The notes under the pieces: generated by a model
Databases searched by the model: none
What the model saw: only the letters and a program-made list of their open reading frames with translations
Told to the model about the DNA's origin: nothing
In this document: one piece after another, positions 7,153-16,847 of the stretch
How the letters are laid out: each line of letters begins with the position of its first letter
Numbering within the stretch: the stretch's first letter is position 1
Made by a program: the position numbers and the translations under genes
NCBI RefSeq assembly: GCF_002093625.1
Contig: NZ_MRWD01000055.1
Span: forward strand, 1 to 40,637
Direction: 5' to 3'
DNA from: Rouxiella silvae
Lineage (GTDB): Bacteria; Pseudomonadota; Gammaproteobacteria; Enterobacterales; Enterobacteriaceae
Length of the DNA: 40,637 bases

Positions 7153-8814
7153 TTACGCCGCTAACAACTCTTTTGCATTGGCAAGGGTGTTACGTGTGAC
7201 CTCACTCCCTCCCAGCAGACGGGCTAATTCCTGCAAACGTGCTTTTTTATCAAGCCGGCTCATCTGAGTTTCAGTCACTTCGCCATCTGTTTCTTTGCTA
7301 ACAAAATAGTGCTGATGACCACAACCCGCAACCTGAGGTAAGTGGGTAACGCACATAACCTGCGTTGATTCACCTAGCTGGCGCAGTAGTTTACCGACAA
7401 TTGCAGCAGTTGGGCCACTGATACCGACGTCAACTTCGTCAAAAATCAGCGCCGGAGTTTCCATTTTCTGTGCAGTGATCACCTGAATGGCTAAGGCAAT
7501 ACGCGAAAGTTCGCCCCCGGAGGCCACTTTTGCCAAGGCCTGCAAAGGCTGGCCAGGGTTGGTAGTCACCTGAAACTCGATACGATCGGCGCCTTCGATA
7601 CTCAAATTCTCCGGGGAAAATTGTACCTGAATATTGAATTTTCCGTGAGGCATTGAGAGTGTTTGCATGCTTTGGGTGATCAGTTGAGTCAACTCATCGG
7701 CAAAATGCTGGCGTTGCTGGTGCAGCGCGTGGGCAATGTCTATTGCCTGTTGGTGATGAATGCTTACTGCCTCACTCAGTTCAGCCTGATTAGTTTCCTG
7801 CTGGTCCAAGGCACTTTGTTCTTCAAGCAATTGACGATGCAGCTCGGGTAACTCTTCTGCCGACACGTGGTGCTTACGCGCCAAGGCCATTTGCCTCGAC
7901 ATACGTTGTTCGAGCTCAAACAGGCGGTTGGGGTCCATTTCAAGCCTTTCGCTGTAATGACGTAGTTCATCGCTAGCTTCGCTAATTTGGATTGACGCGT
8001 CGTCGAGCATGACGATCAGGTCATTCATCTTCCCATCCAATTCTGCAAGCTCGGTGAGCTTATTTTTGGCCATGTAGAGCAGGGTGCTTATATTTTGATC
8101 TTCACTGTCGCTTAATAGGTACAGCGCACTTTGGCTAAGGGAGAGTAACTGACCACTGTTGGCCAAAAGTTTGTACTCTTCGTCGATTTGCTCATATTCG
8201 CCCTGTAACGGGGCAAACTCGTTAAGTTCTTTCAATTGATACTGTAACAGCTGACGACGAGACTCTCGTTCGTTGACCTGCTGCTGAAACTGCGCCAGCA
8301 GCCGGCAGCTTTGATGCCAATTTTGGTAGGCAGTACGCATTTGTGAAAGTAGGAAAGACTGCGCTGCATAGGCGTCGAGCAGCTGTTTTTGATGCTCAGG
8401 TTTAACCAAAAGCTGATGTGCATGCTGGCCGTGAATTTGAATTAGATGATGGCCAATCTCACGAAGCTGCGACAAGGGCACCGGCGTACCGTTGATAAAA
8501 CCGCGAGAGCGGCCGTCGGCGCTGATCGTACGGCGCAAAAGGCAGTCTTGACCCTCATCGAGCTGATTGTCAATGAGCCACTGTTTGGCTGAAGGTGTAT
8601 CTGCAAGCGTAAAGCGTGCACAGACATCGGCACGTTGGGTGCCCAAGCGAACAGCATTGCCATCGGCTCTGCTGCCCAAACAAAGGCCCAAAGCATCGAT
8701 GGCGATGGATTTACCTGCACCGGTTTCGCCGGTTATTGCCGTCATACCCGCATGGAAATCAATTTCTAACTCGCGAACGATGGCAAAGTTATTAATGGTT
8801 AATTGCGCTAGCAT
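7153..8814 (-). CDS. recN: DNA repair protein RecN (SMC-like ATPase)
   Basis: 553 aa, as in E. coli. Walker A GETGAGKS (residues 29-36), a long central coiled-coil region, then the SGGELSR signature and Walker [13 protein letters not shown], an SMC-type split ATPase. It acts in RecA-dependent double-strand-break repair. The ATG at 8814 has AGGAAGG five bases upstream and matches the E. coli start; a GTG at 8820 would add two residues. The C-terminus NAKELLAA resembles the degron that makes E. coli RecN a ClpXP substrate. Three LexA boxes lie upstream. Confidence 0.97.
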   Translation of the reverse strand: MLAQLTINNFAIVRELEIDFHAGMTAITGETGAGKSIAIDALGLCLGSRADGNAVRLGTQRADVCARFTLADTPSAKQWLIDNQLDEGQDCLLRRTISADGRSRGFINGTPVPLSQLREIGHHLIQIHGQHAHQLLVKPEHQKQLLDAYAAQSFLLSQMRTAYQNWHQSCRLLAQFQQQVNERESRRQLLQYQLKELNEFAPLQGEYEQIDEEYKLLANSGQLLSLSQSALYLLSDSEDQNISTLLYMAKNKLTELAELDGKMNDLIVMLDDASIQISEASDELRHYSERLEMDPNRLFELEQRMSRQMALARKHHVSAEELPELHRQLLEEQSALDQQETNQAELSEAVSIHHQQAIDIAHALHQQRQHFADELTQLITQSMQTLSMPHGKFNIQVQFSPENLSIEGADRIEFQVTTNPGQPLQALAKVASGGELSRIALAIQVITAQKMETPALIFDEVDVGISGPTAAIVGKLLRQLGESTQVMCVTHLPQVAGCGHQHYFVSKETDGEVTETQMSRLDKKARLQELARLLGGSEVTRNTLANAKELLAA

Positions 8815-8824
8815 GATCACCTTC

Positions 8825-8880
8825 CTGTATAAAACAACAGACCTGTAATTTCGTACAGTATAAACTGGTTTTATATACAG
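8825..8880 (-). promoter_or_regulatory. Three tandem LexA (SOS) boxes and promoter of recN
   Basis: Three CTG-N10-CAG sites are visible: 8825-8840, 8843-8858 and 8865-8880. The most distal reads CTGTATATAAAACCAG on the minus strand, very close to the consensus. A TATACT -10 element (8857-8862) lies between the two upstream boxes; the third ends beside the ribosome site. Multiple LexA boxes at recN are known in E. coli and give tight repression with strong SOS induction. Confidence 0.9.
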
Positions 8881-8913
8881 TAAAGCCCCGGCGAGTGTGA
8901 TTTCAGAAAAAAA

Positions 8914-9792
8914 TCAGAATAATTTTTTAGACCATCCTAGCTTTGTGCTTAACGTATTGAAATAACTGTAATCTTTTGGGTGTATCAGATTCAGATAATA
9001 ATCGCTTCTCCTGATAATCACTTCTTCACCCTGCTGAATCGGTAACGCTATCTGACTGTCGCAGCTTATTTCGAGGTCCGTACTCATGTGTGAAAAACGC
9101 AAGCAGATAGTACTGCTGCTGTTAATCACCAAAGGGCGAGCCGACAGAGTGTGCGGGAACATCGGCACGAGTGCGATAGCGTCGAGCGTTGGCGTGAGGA
9201 TCGGCCCTCCGCCCGAGAGTGAATAGGCCGTTGAACCGGTCGGCGTCGAAATAATCAAACCATCGGAGCGCTGTGAAAATGCGAAGCGGTCGTCAATATA
9301 AACTTCAAACTCAATCATGTGCGCGACTTTACCGGGATGCAGAACCACTTCATTAATGGCCGTGCTGACTCTGCACTGCTTGTCACCGCAGCGTACCAAG
9401 GCTTCGAGCAGGAAGCGTTGTTCGCTGATATATTCGCCTTTCAGCACGTCATCGAGTTGCTGTAGTGCATTATCGGGATCCAAATCAGTAAGGAATCCCA
9501 AATTTCCGCGGTTAATCCCAATCACTTTTATGTCATAGCGTGCCAGTACTCTGGCTGCACCGAGCATGTTACCGTCGCCCCCCACAACGACGGCAAGATC
9601 GGCGAGTTTCCCGATATCTGAGAGACTGCCGGTTTGCACATTTTTCAATGCTAATTCTTGTGCAACCTGTTGCTCTACAATAACTTTATGTCCTTTAGAC
9701 ACGAGCCAATGATAAAGCATTTCATGGGTAGCCAGAGCAGAAGGATGGCGGGGATGACCGACAATCCCAATACACTCAAATTTTTTATTCAT
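8914..9792 (-). CDS. nadK: NAD kinase
   Basis: 292 aa, the E. coli length. It phosphorylates NAD to NADP using ATP, in the cytoplasm. The catalytic [11 protein letters not shown] motif and the conserved [40 protein letters not shown] and ISCDSQ segments are present. The frame is open to 9885, but the ATG at 9792 ([17 protein letters not shown]) aligns with the family start. It is divergent from grpE, with the grpE heat-shock promoter in the intergenic region. Confidence 0.96.
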   Translation of the reverse strand: MNKKFECIGIVGHPRHPSALATHEMLYHWLVSKGHKVIVEQQVAQELALKNVQTGSLSDIGKLADLAVVVGGDGNMLGAARVLARYDIKVIGINRGNLGFLTDLDPDNALQQLDDVLKGEYISEQRFLLEALVRCGDKQCRVSTAINEVVLHPGKVAHMIEFEVYIDDRFAFSQRSDGLIISTPTGSTAYSLSGGGPILTPTLDAIALVPMFPHTLSARPLVINSSSTICLRFSHMSTDLEISCDSQIALPIQQGEEVIIRRSDYYLNLIHPKDYSYFNTLSTKLGWSKKLF

Positions 9793-9859
9793 TGCTTTGG
9801 TTATCCTCGATAACGCATGTATGACACCTGAAGTATGACCTGTAAATGAGATAACAGGC

Positions 9860-9888
9860 CTTGAAACCCCAGTTTTGATCCCCATAAT
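9860..9888 (+). promoter_or_regulatory. Sigma-32 heat-shock promoter of grpE
   Basis: CTTGAAA (9860-9866) and CCCCATAAT (9880-9888) are separated by 13 bases, an almost perfect match to the sigma-32 consensus (CTTGAAA / CCCCATNT). It lies about 40 bases before the grpE start. Confidence 0.88.
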
Positions 9889-9929
9889 AAGCCAACTAGC
9901 AAGACTAAAGCTAAAACGCGGAGAGATTC

Positions 9930-10517
9930 ATGAGTAGTAAAGAACATAAGACGCCTAACGAGCAAGCCTCGGATGAACTGAATCAGGAACAAGTGCTGCA
10001 TGCGGAAGCGGAAACTGAGGCGGCTGACGTCGTTGATCCGCGTGATGCACGTATTGCCGAGCTGGAAGCACAACTGAAAGAGGCCCAGCAGCGTGAGCGT
10101 GAAAGCCTGCTGCGTGCCAAAGCCGAAGTTGAAAATATTCGTCGTCGCACCGAGCTGGATATCGAAAAAGCGCACAAATTTGCCCTTGAGAAATTTTCAG
10201 GTGAACTGCTGCCGGTTATCGACAATCTGGAGCGCGCTCTGGACCTGGCCGACAAGTCTAATGCTGAACTCACTTCAATTATCGAAGGTGTTGAGCTGAC
10301 ACTTAAGTCGTTGCTGAGTGCTGTCCACAAGTTTGGTTTGGAAGTGGTTGCCGACGTTCATGTACCGTTTAATCCAGAGTTGCATCAGGCAATGACCCTG
10401 ATGGAGTCTGAAGAGCTTGAGCCAAACCATGTGATCATGGTAATGCAAAAAGGCTATACGCTGAACGGACGTTTGCTGCGTCCTGCAATGGTTGCAGTTT
10501 CCAAAGCTAAAGCGTGA
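9930..10517 (+). CDS. grpE: Nucleotide exchange factor GrpE
   Basis: 195 aa (E. coli 197). DnaK co-chaperone that releases ADP. An acidic, disordered N-terminus is followed by a long coiled-coil (about 40-90, rich in A/E/R) and the C-terminal beta domain with the family signature FNPELHQAM ... [18 protein letters not shown]. The ATG at 9930 is preceded by GGAGAG. Single-gene transcript with its own heat-shock promoter and a strong terminator. Confidence 0.97.
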   Translation: MSSKEHKTPNEQASDELNQEQVLHAEAETEAADVVDPRDARIAELEAQLKEAQQRERESLLRAKAEVENIRRRTELDIEKAHKFALEKFSGELLPVIDNLERALDLADKSNAELTSIIEGVELTLKSLLSAVHKFGLEVVADVHVPFNPELHQAMTLMESEELEPNHVIMVMQKGYTLNGRLLRPAMVAVSKAKA

Positions 10518-10539
10518 TTTAATTTAGCATCAAATGACT

Positions 10540-10565
10540 AAGGCACCCACGCGGTGCCTTTTTTT
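10540..10565 (+). terminator. Rho-independent terminator of grpE
   Basis: Stem AAGGCACC (10540-10547) / GGTGCCTT (10553-10560), loop CACGC, then a T run to 10565. Confidence 0.88.
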
Positions 10566-10590
10566 ATCGCTAAAGTAGTCGCCATGCTGC

Positions 10591-11271
10591 TTATTCTGGC
10601 AGTTTGGGCATCCATTCAATTGGCGTCAGGCCCTGTTGTTCCAATAACTCATTGGCCATTGAGAAATGTTTGCAGCCAAGAAATCCGCGATGAGCCGAGA
10701 GTGGCGAAGGATGCGGGGCTTTAAGCACCCGATGCCGCGCAGTATCAATAATGCTGCCTTTTTTCTGCGCGTGAGAGCCCCAAAGCAAAAATACCACGCC
10801 TTCACGGTGCGTATTCAGCGTGCTGATCACTTTATCGGTAAAGGTTTCCCAGCCCAATTTTGCGTGCGAATGTGCCTGCCCGCCCTCCACGGTTAACACA
10901 GTGTTAAGCAACAGCACGCCCTGATCTGCCCAGCTTTGCAGATAACCATGCGTTGGACGAACGAAACCGGGGATATCCGTTGCCAGCTCTTTATATATAT
11001 TAACCAAGGAAGGTGGTGCAGGAACGCCGGGCTTTACCGAGAATGACAGTCCGTGTGCCTGATTAGGGCCGTGATAGGGATCTTGGCCTAGTATCACCAC
11101 TTTAACCTGTGAAAACTCGGTTGAACGGAAGGCATTAAAAACGTCTTCCTGAGGAGGATAAACGGTTTTTCCCGATTCGCGCTCAGCGGCGACAAATTTC
11201 AGGGTATCTACAAAATAACTCTGCTGTTTTTCCTGGCCAATGACGTCGTGCCAGGTGAGCGGGGCTGCCAT
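10591..11271 (-). CDS. ung: Uracil-DNA glycosylase
   Basis: 226 aa, family 1 UDG. It removes uracil from DNA in base excision repair. The water-activating loop is GQDPYHG (62-68, catalytic D64) and the minor-groove/leucine loop is [22 protein letters not shown] and [11 protein letters not shown] are also typical. Convergent with grpE and divergent from grcA. Confidence 0.97.
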   Translation of the reverse strand: MAAPLTWHDVIGQEKQQSYFVDTLKFVAAERESGKTVYPPQEDVFNAFRSTEFSQVKVVILGQDPYHGPNQAHGLSFSVKPGVPAPPSLVNIYKELATDIPGFVRPTHGYLQSWADQGVLLLNTVLTVEGGQAHSHAKLGWETFTDKVISTLNTHREGVVFLLWGSHAQKKGSIIDTARHRVLKAPHPSPLSAHRGFLGCKHFSMANELLEQQGLTPIEWMPKLPE

Positions 11272-11353
11272 AAGCGCTCTCCAATTATGCGAAATCTTAA
11301 TCTGCGTAGCTTACCTCCTCATGCCGTCCAGCGATACTCTCTCTGGCCTTAAA

Positions 11354-11395
11354 TTGATTTCTATCAATGCTCATTTTCTCCGAAATTGGTATACA
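11354..11395 (+). promoter_or_regulatory. FNR box and promoter of grcA
   Basis: TTGATTTCTATCAA (11354-11367) is a perfect TTGAT-N4-ATCAA FNR site. TATACA at 11390-11395 is a good -10; the predicted start near 11402 puts the FNR site at about -41.5, the class II activating position. E. coli grcA (yfiD) is strongly FNR-dependent with a site at the same position. Confidence 0.85.
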
Positions 11396-11476
11396 GGAAA
11401 GACACCAAGAAGGATTGCTCGGTAATTAAACCAGCAATCGTTGACCCGTCGTCTTATCAAAGTAGGGAGAAAAATG

Positions 11477-11860
11477 ATGATCACTGGGATCCAGATAACT
11501 CAGTCCAATAATGAAGCGTTAAAAAATTCATTTTGGCTAGTAGACAATGAAAAAGCCGAAGCAAGATGTGTCTGCGCGCAATCAGGCTATGAAGAAGATC
11601 AGATTATTGCTTTAAGCGAACTTGGGAAGTTTGAGTATCGTGAAGTGCCTTTAGAGTTCGCACCGACCGTCCGCGTTGAGGGTGGACAGCACCTTAACGT
11701 GAACGTGATGCGTCGTGAAACGCTGGAAGACGCAGTAAAAAATCCTGAAAAATATCCGCAGCTAACTATTCGTGTTTCCGGCTATGCCGTTCGCTTTAAT
11801 TCGCTTACGCCTGAGCAACAGCGTGATGTGATAACGCGTACTTTTACAGAAAGTCTGTAA
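11477..11860 (+). CDS. grcA: Autonomous glycyl radical cofactor GrcA
   Basis: 127 aa, the E. coli length. It resembles the C-terminal radical domain of pyruvate formate-lyase. The glycyl radical motif [13 protein letters not shown] places the radical glycine at 102, followed by [16 protein letters not shown]. It replaces the damaged PFL C-terminus after oxygen exposure and accumulates under micro-aerobic or acid conditions. Two adjacent ATGs (11474 and 11477) follow GGGAG; the second matches the family start. The frame is open back to 11441. FNR-controlled promoter upstream. Confidence 0.95.
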   Translation: MITGIQITQSNNEALKNSFWLVDNEKAEARCVCAQSGYEEDQIIALSELGKFEYREVPLEFAPTVRVEGGQHLNVNVMRRETLEDAVKNPEKYPQLTIRVSGYAVRFNSLTPEQQRDVITRTFTESL

Positions 11861-12045
11861 GCTAAATCGGCTGAAAAATCAGGAGTCGCTCATTTATAAA
11901 GATGAGGGTCGTGATTTTCATCAGAATATCTTCATAAATAAATCATATGTCAATCATAGCGTTACATCAATTATTCGCTTATCTTTTGCTCGGTGCTTGT
12001 CACAGTAAGAGGTATTCCATTGGTGTTAGCGCTTATGTTGCGCAT

Positions 12046-12078
12046 CCTGACCATTCACAGTGGTCGGGATTTTTTTTG
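12046..12078 (+). terminator. Strong Rho-independent terminator
   Basis: Stem CCTGACCA (12046-12053) / TGGTCGGG (12061-12068), 8 bp including one G-U pair, 7-nt loop, then ATTTTTTTT. Terminates grcA or an unannotated small RNA. Confidence 0.8.
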
Positions 12079-12107
12079 TTTACGGAACCCGTCCAAATAT
12101 CAGAAAG

Positions 12108-12138
12108 CAGCAGGCCCCGCATTAGACGGGGCCTGCTG
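12108..12138 (-). terminator. Perfect 12-bp hairpin after srmB
   Basis: CAGCAGGCCCCG (12108-12119) pairs perfectly with CGGGGCCTGCTG (12127-12138), loop CATTAGA. On the minus strand it lies 26 bases after the srmB stop and is followed by a modestly T-rich tract (CTTTCTGATATTT). Confidence 0.7.
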
Positions 12139-12164
12139 AGAATAAACCGAGGCAGCAAGGGGGA

Positions 12165-13481
12165 TTAACTTGCTTCTGTACTCGACTTACGACGTTTACC
12201 GACGTTTTTACTGTCGCGATGACGTACTTTCACTTTTACCTTGGATTTTTCGTTCTCTTGTTTCTGCTTCTCTTTACGCTTGGCCAGAACCTTTTTGGAA
12301 GGTTTACCGGTGGTTTTAGCACTAGGCGCCTTGGTCGTCGGACGAAGTTCATCGATCACCCGTGATTTAAGAGGCTGATCTAAATAACGTTCAATTTTAC
12401 CCAACAGCAGATGGTCATGTGCTTCGACCAGTGAAATTGCCGTGCCTTTACGTCCCGCGCGACCTGTACGGCCGATGCGATGCAAGTAGGTGTCTGCGGT
12501 CAGCGGAATATCAAAGTTGAATACGTGGCTGATATCGTTGATATCTAGACCACGGGCTGCGATGTCAGTCGCAACCAGCACGTTAACGCGATCTTCGACC
12601 ATGCGTTTAACGGCTTCGGTACGCTTAACCTGCACCATCTCGCCTTCGAGATAGCAGGAGTTGATGCCTGCTTCACGTAACAGGGCGACCAGTTCGTGCA
12701 CGCGCTCGCGTTTACGCACAAAAATAACGGACTTGGTCACGTCTTCCTGCTTCAGCAAGTGACAAAGCAGGGCCGTTTTATGCTTTAAATCATCGGCGCG
12801 ATAGTACCACTGTAAGATTTTTTTGCGTTCACGGCGCGATGGGTCGGCTTCAATCTCAACCGGCTCAGTCAGAATACGTTCGGCAAACTCACGAATTGCT
12901 TCGCCTTCAAGCGTTGCGGAAAACAGCAACGTCTGTTTGCGCCAACGTGCTTCGGCTGAAATCGTTTCGATATCTTGCGCAAAGCCCATGTCGAGCATGC
13001 GGTCGGCTTCATCGAGGATCAGCGTTTCAATCGCGCGGCAGTCGAAGTTTTCTTCTTTAATATACTGAAGCAAACGACCGGTAGTGGCGACGACGATGTC
13101 CTGATTTTCGCTGAAAACTTCAGCATGGTTCATGTAGGCAACGCCACCGGTAATGGTCGCAATGTCTAAGTCAGTGTGTGCAGCGAGCTCGCGCGCCTGG
13201 TCAGCAACCTGCATCGCCAGCTCACGCGTTGGTGTCAGGATTAAAACACGTGGTGGACCAGACTTTTTACGCGGAAAGTCCAGCAAGTGTTGCAGTGCGG
13301 GCAACAGAAATGCTGCGGTCTTGCCGGTGCCGGTAGGCGCCGAACCCAACACATCGCGTCCGTCCATCGCGGGCGGAATTGCCTCTGCTTGAATAGCAGT
13401 CGGGCGGCTATAGCCTTTATCGGTCAGTGCTTCGATCAGGCGTTCATCGAGTTCGAGTTCGGAAAAATTCGTTACAGTCAT
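12165..13481 (-). CDS. srmB: DEAD-box ATP-dependent RNA helicase SrmB
   Basis: 438 aa (E. coli 444). Helps early assembly of the 50S ribosomal subunit. Q motif and then Walker A APTGTGKT, PTRELAMQVA, TTGRLLQ, the DEAD box LILDEADRMLDMG, SAT (FSATLE), and C-terminal helicase motifs ARGLDI and HRIGRTGRAGRKG. The tail (about 385-438) is Lys/Arg rich (KKVLAKRKEKQKQ ... GKRRKSS), as expected for an RNA-binding extension. Divergent from trmN6, as in E. coli. Confidence 0.96.
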   Translation of the reverse strand: MTVTNFSELELDERLIEALTDKGYSRPTAIQAEAIPPAMDGRDVLGSAPTGTGKTAAFLLPALQHLLDFPRKKSGPPRVLILTPTRELAMQVADQARELAAHTDLDIATITGGVAYMNHAEVFSENQDIVVATTGRLLQYIKEENFDCRAIETLILDEADRMLDMGFAQDIETISAEARWRKQTLLFSATLEGEAIREFAERILTEPVEIEADPSRRERKKILQWYYRADDLKHKTALLCHLLKQEDVTKSVIFVRKRERVHELVALLREAGINSCYLEGEMVQVKRTEAVKRMVEDRVNVLVATDIAARGLDINDISHVFNFDIPLTADTYLHRIGRTGRAGRKGTAISLVEAHDHLLLGKIERYLDQPLKSRVIDELRPTTKAPSAKTTGKPSKKVLAKRKEKQKQENEKSKVKVKVRHRDSKNVGKRRKSSTEAS

Positions 13482-13641
13482 GGTCTACCTCTACTTGGGG
13501 CGCCGATTATAGACGTGTTGGCCGCGATCTTCACCTATTTAAGCGTAAACGGTCGCTTTTACTCATAAAGGCTTTGTCTTATGCTTAGCCCATTGTGCCA
13601 TTAGCACCCTGATACTCGGGTGAATATAACAGGAAAGCGTA

Positions 13642-14385
13642 GTGACTGAAGCCGCCAGCAACAAGCCTTTACGGCGTAACGGGTTTACTTTTAAACAATT
13701 TTTTGTTGCTCACGACAGATGTGCAATGAAAGTAGGCACCGACGGCGTGCTGCTAGGCGCATGGGCTCCAGTAGATCATGTTTCTCGTATTCTTGATATT
13801 GGAACTGGGACCGGACTTGTGGCCTTGATGCTTGCACAGAGAACGAAAGACGGCGTTTGCGTTGACGCAGTCGAGCTTGAATGTGCAGCAGCCTTACAGG
13901 CGGGAGAGAATTTTGCCGAATCTCCGTGGAATTCACGCCTGAGCGTATTCTCACAAGATATTAACGATTTTGCCCTCGATGCGCCGAATAAGTACGACCT
14001 GATTGTCAGTAATCCGCCCTATTTTGAGACCGCCGTCGCCTGTCGCAATGAAGCGAGAAACGCAGCACGCTACACTGAAACGTTAACTCACCGTGCGCTG
14101 TTGGAGTGCGCTAATAGCCTGATAAGCCCAAACGGAACCTTTTGCGTGGTGTTGCCTTATGACATAGGTCTGTCTTTCGAAAAGGCGGCGCAGGACCTCG
14201 GGTGGCACACTCAGGCACGCCTCGACATTCGTGACCGGCCAGAAAAACCGTTAAACCGCATGCTGCTCGCATTAGCAAGGCAGGCTCACCTGCCCAACTA
14301 TCAGGCGCTGGCACTCCGCGAAAAACTTAATGTTTATAGCGCGGAGTTCAGAGCTCTGATTACTGATTTTTATCTGAACTACTGA
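13642..14385 (+). CDS. trmN6: tRNA1(Val) (adenine37-N6)-methyltransferase
   Basis: 247 aa, the YfiC/TrmN6 (TrmM) family. It methylates N6 of A37 in tRNA1-Val. N-terminal RRNGFTFKQFFVAHDRCAMKVGTDGVLLGAW is diagnostic; SAM-binding motif I LDIGTGTGLVALML; catalytic SNPPYF at about residues 117-122. The start is GTG at 13642 with AGGA seven bases upstream; no ATG fits. Convergent with nadB. Confidence 0.94.
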   Translation: MTEAASNKPLRRNGFTFKQFFVAHDRCAMKVGTDGVLLGAWAPVDHVSRILDIGTGTGLVALMLAQRTKDGVCVDAVELECAAALQAGENFAESPWNSRLSVFSQDINDFALDAPNKYDLIVSNPPYFETAVACRNEARNAARYTETLTHRALLECANSLISPNGTFCVVLPYDIGLSFEKAAQDLGWHTQARLDIRDRPEKPLNRMLLALARQAHLPNYQALALREKLNVYSAEFRALITDFYLNY

Positions 14386-14428
14386 TCTTTTCCTGATTTC
14401 TTTCTGATTAGACCGGAGTTTAGTGAAC

Positions 14429-16063
14429 TCAGGGTTGTAAAATCGTCGGCTGCGAGTGTTCAAGCAAATCAGGATAGTCGAGCGTAAAGTGCAAACCGCG
14501 GCTTTCTTTTCTTGCCATGGCGCTGCGTACAATGAGTTCTGCAACCTGAACCAGGTTACGCAGCTCCAGCAAATTATTTGAGATACGGAAATGGGCATAA
14601 TATTCGTCAATTTCCAGCTGCAAGGTAGTGATGCGGCGCAGTGCGCGCTCCAGACGTTTGGTGGTACGAACAATGCCCACATAGTCCCACATAAATAACC
14701 TCAGCTCGTGCCAATTGTGCTGAATCACCACTTTCTCGTCTGAGTCATCTACTTTACTTTCGTCCCATGACGGCAGGCTTTTGGGCATTTTAGTGTTCGG
14801 CAGGCGCTGTAAAATATCTTCTGCGGCTGACCAGCCATACACCAGACACTCGAGCAGTGAATTTGACGCCAGACGATTCGCGCCGTGCAGACCCGTATAG
14901 CTGACTTCACCAATGGCATACAGCCCATCAAGATCCGTTCTTCCGTGTTGATCCACCATCACGCCGCCGCAGGTGTAGTGTGCAGCAGGCACTATCGGGA
15001 TCGCCTCCAGTGTCAGATCAATGCCTAATGAAAGCAGCTTTTCGACAATCATCGGGAAGTGGTGTTTGATAAATTCAGGCGGCCGATGGCTGATATCCAG
15101 ATACATGCAGTCGGCGCCGAGCCGTTTCATCTCGTGGTCGATAGCGCGGGCCACCACGTCACGCGGTGCCAGCTCACCTCGCGGGTCGAAATCGGGCATA
15201 AAGCGCGTGCCGTCCGGGCGCTTGAGGTATGCCCCTTCACCGCGCAGCGCTTCTGTCAGTAGAAAATTGCGAGCCTGAGGATGGTAAAGGCAGGTTGGGT
15301 GAAACTGGTTGAATTCAAGATTAGCGACTCGGCAGCCTGCACGCCAGGCCATGGCGATGCCGTCACCCGAAGCAACGTCAGGATTAGTGGTGTATTGATA
15401 GACTTTTGCTGCTCCCCCGGTCGCAAGCACCACCGATTTGGCGCGCATCGTTTCGACCTGTTCAATATCGCGGTTCCATACATAGGCACCTACAACCCGC
15501 TGTGTACCGGGCAGGCCAAGTTTGCTGGAAGTAATAAGGTCAACGGCGTTATAGCGCTCTTTTACGCTAATATTGGGGTGGGCTCTTGCTTTACCTACTA
15601 GCGTGGTTTCTACTTCTTTACCGGTTGCATCAGCGGTATGGAGAATGCGCCGATGGCTATGGCCGCCTTCTCTCGTTAAATGATAGCGTTCGGTACTGTC
15701 GCTGGTTTCAGTGTCAAACAAAACGCCCTGATTGATAAGCCACTGCACGCAGTGTTTGGCATTACTGGCGATAAACTCGACCGCCTCCTTGTCGCACAGT
15801 CCTGCACCTGCGATAAGCGTGTCGTCAACGTGTGAGCCAATGCTGTCTGTTTCATCGAAAACGGCCGCTATCCCGCCTTGTGCGTAGAAAGTGGAGCCCT
15901 CATTGAGTGGCCCTTTGCTCAATACCGTGACTTTACAGTGGTCTGCGAGGCGTAATGCGAGTGAAAGGCCGGCGGCACCACTTCCTATAATCAATACATC
16001 ACTAACAAAGTCGGATGAAGGTTGCATAACGTATGATGTTTGCGGAAGAAGAAGGAAATTCAT
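14429..16063 (-). CDS. nadB: L-aspartate oxidase
   Basis: 544 aa (E. coli 540). FAD enzyme that oxidises L-aspartate to iminoaspartate, the first step of de novo NAD synthesis, together with NadA. The FAD fold is [20 protein letters not shown] near residue 22; the fumarate reductase/succinate dehydrogenase-type signature [12 protein letters not shown] follows, with [29 protein letters not shown] and the C-terminal [13 protein letters not shown] segment. The start at 16063 adds about a dozen residues; an internal ATG at 16027 has no ribosome site. Divergent from rpoE, as in E. coli. Confidence 0.96.
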   Translation of the reverse strand: MNFLLLPQTSYVMQPSSDFVSDVLIIGSGAAGLSLALRLADHCKVTVLSKGPLNEGSTFYAQGGIAAVFDETDSIGSHVDDTLIAGAGLCDKEAVEFIASNAKHCVQWLINQGVLFDTETSDSTERYHLTREGGHSHRRILHTADATGKEVETTLVGKARAHPNISVKERYNAVDLITSSKLGLPGTQRVVGAYVWNRDIEQVETMRAKSVVLATGGAAKVYQYTTNPDVASGDGIAMAWRAGCRVANLEFNQFHPTCLYHPQARNFLLTEALRGEGAYLKRPDGTRFMPDFDPRGELAPRDVVARAIDHEMKRLGADCMYLDISHRPPEFIKHHFPMIVEKLLSLGIDLTLEAIPIVPAAHYTCGGVMVDQHGRTDLDGLYAIGEVSYTGLHGANRLASNSLLECLVYGWSAAEDILQRLPNTKMPKSLPSWDESKVDDSDEKVVIQHNWHELRLFMWDYVGIVRTTKRLERALRRITTLQLEIDEYYAHFRISNNLLELRNLVQVAELIVRSAMARKESRGLHFTLDYPDLLEHSQPTILQP

Positions 16064-16129
16064 GTTAGCCTAAATGGACTGGCAAAAGCCACGAGCACAA
16101 TCATCGGTTTAAAAAACTTTTTGTTTTAT

Positions 16130-16157
16130 GGAACTTAACATTCTGTTTAAACTCCAA
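16130..16157 (+). promoter_or_regulatory. Candidate sigma-E promoter of the rpoE operon
   Basis: GGAACTT (16130-16136) matches the sigma-E -35 exactly; TCCAA at 16153-16157, 16 bases further, resembles the -10 (TCAAA/TCTRA). Autoregulation of rpoE by sigma-E is known; the -10 match is imperfect. Confidence 0.6.
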
Positions 16158-16179
16158 GCAGTACTTGCTCAGGAAAATA

Positions 16180-16245
16180 ATGATGAAAGCTGGCAGTACG
16201 ACTTTTAGCGTGGAGATAGCTTTGGGGAGAGATTACCTCGGATGA
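16180..16245 (+). CDS. rseD: rpoE leader ORF (RseD-like), translationally coupled to rpoE
   Basis: A small frame (M-M-K-A-G-S-T-T-F-S-V-E-I-A-L-G-R-D-Y-L-G, 21 aa) has AGGA five bases before its ATG, and its TGA overlaps the rpoE ATG as ATGA (16242-16245). The frame stays open further upstream, so a longer product from a non-ATG start is possible. E. coli has an rpoE leader peptide gene, rseD, coupled in the same way. The overlap is visible; that it is translated is inferred. Confidence 0.55.
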   Translation: MMKAGSTTFSVEIALGRDYLG

Positions 16246-16817
16246 GCGAGCAGTTAGCAGATCAGGTTCTGGTCGAGCGGGTCCAGAAAGGTGATCAAAA
16301 GTCGTTCAATTTACTGGTTATTCGCTACCAGCATAAAGTGGCGAGCCTTGTTTCCCGCTACGTTCCACAGGGTGATGTTCCCGATGTGGTTCAGGAATCC
16401 TTTATAAAGGCCTATCGCGCATTGGAATCATTCCGTGGGGATAGTGCTTTTTACACTTGGTTGTACAGAATTGCCGTCAACACGGCCAAGAACTACTTAG
16501 TTGCGCAGGGTCGACGCCCTCCCTCTAGCGATGTCGATGCGATAGACGCTGAAAACTTCGAAAATGGCGGGGCACTGAAAGAAATATCGAACCCTGAGAA
16601 CTTAATGTTGTCTGAAGAGTTGAGACAGATTGTATTTCGGACTATTGAAGCGCTTCCTGAAGATTTGCGGATGGCAATTACTCTCAGGGAGTTGGATGGA
16701 TTGAGCTACGAAGAGATAGCCGCCATCATGGATTGCCCGGTGGGCACGGTGAGATCGCGTATTTTCCGTGCTCGAGAAGCTATTGATAATAAAGTTCAAC
16801 CGCTGATTCAGCGTTAG
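16242..16817 (+). CDS. rpoE: RNA polymerase sigma-E factor
   Basis: 191 aa, as in E. coli. ECF sigma factor for envelope stress. Region 2 contains FNLLVIRYQHKVASLVSRYV, DVVQESFIKAYRALESFRGDSAFYTWLYRIAVNTAKNYL; region 4 has LDGLSYEEIAAIMDCPVGTVRSRIFRAREAI. It is held by RseA at the inner membrane and released after DegS/RseP cleavage. First main gene of the rpoE-rseA-rseB-rseC operon. Confidence 0.98.
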   Translation: MSEQLADQVLVERVQKGDQKSFNLLVIRYQHKVASLVSRYVPQGDVPDVVQESFIKAYRALESFRGDSAFYTWLYRIAVNTAKNYLVAQGRRPPSSDVDAIDAENFENGGALKEISNPENLMLSEELRQIVFRTIEALPEDLRMAITLRELDGLSYEEIAAIMDCPVGTVRSRIFRAREAIDNKVQPLIQR

Positions 16818-16847
16818 CGATGGCGGACACTTAAAGGGTATTTAGGC

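Larger units (their letters stand above)
11861..12164 (+). other. 304-bp grcA-srmB intergenic region; possible sRNA or long 3' UTR
   Basis: No convincing protein gene: the 73-codon frame at 11947 runs through both terminator hairpins into the end of srmB and has no clear ribosome site. The region ends with one of the best Rho-independent terminators of the window on the + strand, 190 bases past grcA, so it is either a long grcA 3' UTR or a small RNA of about 100-180 nt. I do not recognise a known sRNA. Confidence 0.35.

Noticed and set aside
9801-10330. Minus-strand frames of 115-124 codons opposite grpE
   Set aside because: Shadows of grpE coding sequence and its promoter; no independent signals.
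11947-12168. 73-codon frame after grcA
   Set aside because: Runs through two terminator hairpins and overlaps the srmB end; no ribosome site or recognisable protein.
16122-16140. NadR-like box (TGTTTT...TTAACA) between nadB and rpoE
   Set aside because: Arms and spacing deviate from the TGTTTA-N6-TAAACA consensus; it overlaps the sigma-E -35 and could be chance.
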